In this document: positions 5,858-7,111 of the stretch, piece after piece
How positions within the stretch are numbered: the first letter of the stretch is position 1
Layout of the letters: each line of letters opens with the position of its first letter
Translations under genes and position numbers: made by a program
From: Elusimicrobiota bacterium
GTDB lineage: Bacteria > Elusimicrobiota > Elusimicrobia > Elusimicrobiales > Elusimicrobiaceae
Assembly: GCA_031259485.1 (NCBI GenBank)
Contig: JAIRLH010000015.1
Coordinates: 1-7,111, forward strand
Reading direction: 5' to 3'
DNA: 7,111 nucleotides
Notes under the pieces: model-generated
Told to the model about the DNA's origin: nothing
The model's input: only the letters and a program-made list of their open reading frames with translations
Databases searched by the model: none

Positions 5858-6366
5858 GCATAGACGCAAGGGTCTTCTACGATTTATCGTACGGGGTATA
5901 TATCGTCGGAGCGGCTTTAAGCGGCAAAAATAACGCAATGATAGTAAATTCCGTTATGCAGGTTACCGCTCAACCGGAAAAAATTGCAATTTGCGCAAAT
6001 AAAGATTCTCTTACGCATGAATATATATTAAAAAGCGGTTTTTTTACAATACAGGCCATTAAAGAAGGCGCGGATATGGTTTTTATCGGGAACTTCGGTT
6101 TTCGCACCGGACGTAATTTTGATAAATTTGCAAAATATCAATTCAAATTAACGCAAAATAATTTGCCTGTGATACTTGAAAATACGCTTGATATTTTTGA
6201 AATTAAAACGGAACAAACCGTTGATTTGGGCACGCATACGATGTTTATCGGCGCGGTGCATTCCGCCGAAGCCTTGAGCGTCGAAGGCCGCCCGCTGACT
6301 TATAATTATTATCAGACGGTAATGCGCGGCAAAACCCCGCGCGGCGCAACGACTTTTAAGGGTTAA
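5854..6366 (+). CDS. Flavin reductase domain protein, Hrb-type, without rubredoxin domain
   Basis: 170 residues. The start overlaps the fprA stop by four bases (ATGA), with GGGGA about nine bases upstream, so translation is probably coupled. It has the FMN-binding split-barrel fold of the flavin reductase family: YDLSYGVYIVGA near the start, NSVMQVTAQPEKIAICANK (32-50), SLTHEYILKSGFF (52-64), IGNFGFRTGRNFDKF (78-92), LGTHTMFIGAV (125-135) and the closing TYNYYQTVMRGKTP (149-162). This matches the N-terminal half of Moorella 'high molecular weight rubredoxin' (Hrb), which passes electrons from NADH through FMN to a fused rubredoxin and then to FprA. Here the protein ends right after the reductase domain and rubredoxin is encoded 32 bases downstream. 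The likely role is NAD(P)H:rubredoxin reductase for FprA; the cofactor preference is inferred. Confidence 0.88.
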   Translation: MSIDARVFYDLSYGVYIVGAALSGKNNAMIVNSVMQVTAQPEKIAICANKDSLTHEYILKSGFFTIQAIKEGADMVFIGNFGFRTGRNFDKFAKYQFKLTQNNLPVILENTLDIFEIKTEQTVDLGTHTMFIGAVHSAEALSVEGRPLTYNYYQTVMRGKTPRGATTFKG

Positions 6367-6398
6367 ACTTTAATTGAAACTTACGGAGGGTATTATTT

Positions 6399-6533
6399 AT
6401 GAAATACGTTTGTAATGTCTGCGGGTATGTTTACGACGAAGAAGCGGAGGGCAAGAAATGGGCCGAACTTCCGGCTGACTGGACTTGTCCTGCCTGCGGC
6501 GTCGGCAAAGACGAGTTTACCGCGCAACCATAA
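6399..6533 (+). CDS. Rubredoxin, short loop-deleted type
   Basis: 44 residues, with a strong GGAGG (6385-6389) nine bases before the ATG. The four Cys ligands of the single Fe are in KYVCNVCGYVYD (C5, C8) and WTCPACGVGKDEF (C30, C33), with conserved aromatic residues Y3, Y10, W28 and F40. It carries single electrons in the cytoplasm, here most likely from the flavin reductase to FprA. Ordinary rubredoxins are about 52-54 residues with 29 residues between the two Cys pairs. This one has 21, so the loop that usually reads near DNGIAPGT is missing. A similar deletion is known in the 45-residue rubredoxin of Desulfovibrio desulfuricans. It is the last gene of the operon. Confidence 0.95.
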   Translation: MKYVCNVCGYVYDEEAEGKKWAELPADWTCPACGVGKDEFTAQP

Positions 6534-6549
6534 AAAAGTGTTTTAATAT

Positions 6550-6597
6550 GAAAAACAAAAACTCTCCATATGTTATGAGGAGAGTTTTTTGTTTTTC
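6550..6597 (+). terminator. Strong bidirectional terminator of the fprA operon
   Basis: The arm 6550-6567 (GAAAAACAAAAACTCTCC) pairs with 6579-6597 over 18 bp with a single bulged T, around an 11-base loop. The CTCTCC/GGAGAG core is flanked by A- and T-tracts on both sides, so it can stop transcription from either direction. It begins 16 bases after the rubredoxin stop. Confidence 0.85.
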
Positions 6598-6741
6598 AAA
6601 TCGCTTTATAAATTTACGGTTTAACTTTTATACTATGTCAAAGCAATCGCCGCAAATATTCCGAGTATCAAAACTACTGCCAATAATTAAATTAACATGA
6701 AGCCCTTTCTGTTATTTATCCTTTCATCTCGTTATTTTTTA
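6598..6741. other. A/T-rich spacer without a supported gene
   Basis: Nothing convincing is seen. The plus-strand open frame through 6700 has no ribosome-binding site. A minus-strand frame could encode a short hydrophobic peptide but carries a stop at its fourth codon. From 6598 to 6990 the window holds only this spacer and the two repeats. Confidence 0.5.
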
Positions 6742-6878
6742 TGTCATCCCAGAATGTTTTATCGGGTATGCGGCCGTTTGTCATGCCCTCGTGTTTTTGG
6801 GAGGGCATCTATTCTTTCTCAGATTCCCGCCCAACAGCTCTGCGGGAATGACAAAGAGGTGAGCCCGAGGGGATGACA
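6742..6878. repeat. 137-bp nested palindromic element with TGTCATCCC ends
   Basis: Terminal inverted repeats TGTCATCCC (6742-6750) and GGGATGACA (6870-6878) match perfectly over 9 bp. Inside lies a second inverted pair, TTTGTCAT (6777-6784) and ATGACAAA (6848-6855), and two hairpins: ATGCCCTC / GAGGGCAT (6783-6790 / 6801-6808) and ATTCCCGC / GCGGGAAT (6823-6830 / 6842-6849). It has no coding capacity. The shape is that of a small non-autonomous palindromic element (MITE- or REP-like). No target duplication is obvious at the ends. Confidence 0.65.
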
Positions 6879-6884
6879 CGACAA

Positions 6885-6975
6885 ACAAAAACGGCTATTA
6901 TATTTGAGCCACGAAAATAACCCAAAATATAAAGCCGTAGTTTCCCGCCCTTTCGGACGGGAAACATTCAGCACA
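6885..6975 (-). repeat. Dispersed two-hairpin repeat, copy 2 (inverted)
   Basis: Reverse complement of the element at 3470-3561, with roughly 10 differences and one deleted base. Hairpin A (6940-6965) keeps the GTTTCCCG / CGGGAAAC stem but has a C-G pair closing a GAAA loop where copy 1 has T·G closing GCAA. Hairpin B occupies 6891-6938. It begins 15 bases after the stop of the minus-strand gene at the window edge, mirroring copy 1 behind mutS. The long upstream structured region of copy 1 is absent here, so the repeat unit is only the ~91-base core. Confidence 0.85.
6887..6938 (-). terminator. Intrinsic terminator within repeat copy 2
   Basis: Read on the minus strand, the ACGGC... arm (6938 leftward) pairs with ...AGCCGT (ending 6891). 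One deleted G and a C-to-T change leave a single bulge compared with copy 1. The apical part GGGTTA / TGGCTC still pairs through wobbles. A five-T tract (6891-6887) follows. It would end the minus-strand transcript entering from the right edge. Confidence 0.7.
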
Positions 6976-6990
6976 TAACATCTTAGAATA

Positions 6991-7111
6991 TTATATATTT
7001 GCGTTTTTTAAAATTTGAACGGTATATTTTGCCGCGTTTTGCATAGAGTCTCGCGTGGTTTTGGCCAATGGGAGTAGTTCCAGAACTTCGCTTATGCCTC
7101 TCTTTTTTAGC
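6991..7111 (-). CDS. Unidentified protein, C-terminal fragment
   Basis: On the minus strand a frame is open from the window edge for 39 codons and stops with TAA at 6993-6991. It ends in SEVLELLPLAKTTRDSMQ followed by a Lys/Asn-rich helical tail (YTVQILKNANI). It looks like the C-terminal helices of a soluble protein. It runs toward, and is followed by, the repeat/terminator at 6885-6975. I do not recognise the family from this piece, and the other frames on this strand are less gene-like. Confidence 0.5.
   Translation of the reverse strand, partial: LKKRGISEVLELLPLAKTTRDSMQNAAKYTVQILKNANI

Noticed and set aside
6633..6698. Minus-strand hydrophobic peptide (LAVVLILGIFAAIALT), like a tiny membrane protein
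   Set aside because: The frame has a TAA at the fourth codon after its ATG, so it cannot be made as it stands; at most it is a decayed remnant.
6485..6700. Plus-strand 71-codon open frame
   Set aside because: It overlaps the real rubredoxin gene out of frame, crosses the operon terminator and has no ribosome-binding site.
1..7111. CRISPR arrays, tRNA or rRNA genes, insertion-sequence transposases
   Set aside because: No regularly spaced direct repeats, no cloverleaf with a T-loop GGTTCRA, no rRNA motifs and no transposase reading frame were seen.

Overview
The window looks like chromosomal DNA from an anaerobic or microaerophilic bacterium. The evidence is the cluster fprA / flavin reductase / rubredoxin, a soluble O2- and NO-reducing chain typical of anaerobes. 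The genes use ordinary bacterial codons and mostly clear Shine-Dalgarno sites. mutS is rich in GCG/GGC/CGC codons, while the spacers and small genes are A+T-rich. An Elusimicrobiota-like gut bacterium would fit, but that is a guess from gene content and style; no marker in the window settles the phylum.

Layout. Bases 1-244 hold the 3' end of a tRNA-dihydrouridine synthase gene. Next come an open but startless reading frame (262-462, probably a remnant) and a bidirectional terminator (486-523). mutS, complete at 846 codons, fills 573-3113. The 485-base gap after mutS (3114-3598) holds no gene. It is nearly covered by strong inverted repeats that read as a structured RNA ending in an intrinsic terminator. 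Then come a DUF805-type membrane protein gene with an extra C-terminal domain (3599-4324), a terminator, a small hypothetical gene whose ribosome-binding site is buried in a hairpin, and an extended -10 promoter. That promoter drives fprA (4664-5857), a flavin reductase gene overlapping it by 4 bases (5854-6366), and a short rubredoxin gene (6399-6533), closed by a strong terminator. The last 500 bases are repeats plus the 3' end of an unidentified minus-strand gene that runs out of the window.

How the genes work together. The three redox genes form one operon and one electron chain: the flavin reductase takes electrons from NAD(P)H, rubredoxin carries them, and FprA reduces O2 to water or NO to N2O at its diiron site. 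The reductase and rubredoxin correspond to the two halves of the fused 'high molecular weight rubredoxin' known from Moorella, here encoded separately. mutS and dus are housekeeping genes unrelated to this chain.

Most interesting. A ~91-base element of two hairpins occurs twice, 3470-3561 on the plus strand and 6885-6975 on the minus strand. The differences between copies largely keep the base pairing, including a GNRA tetraloop that changes from GCAA to GAAA. In the first copy it forms the 3' end of a ~380-base structured region. That region also contains a 13-base segment (3244-3256) that could pair with the terminator's 3' arm instead, an arrangement like an antiterminator placed just before the DUF805 gene. 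I could not match this RNA to a family I know.
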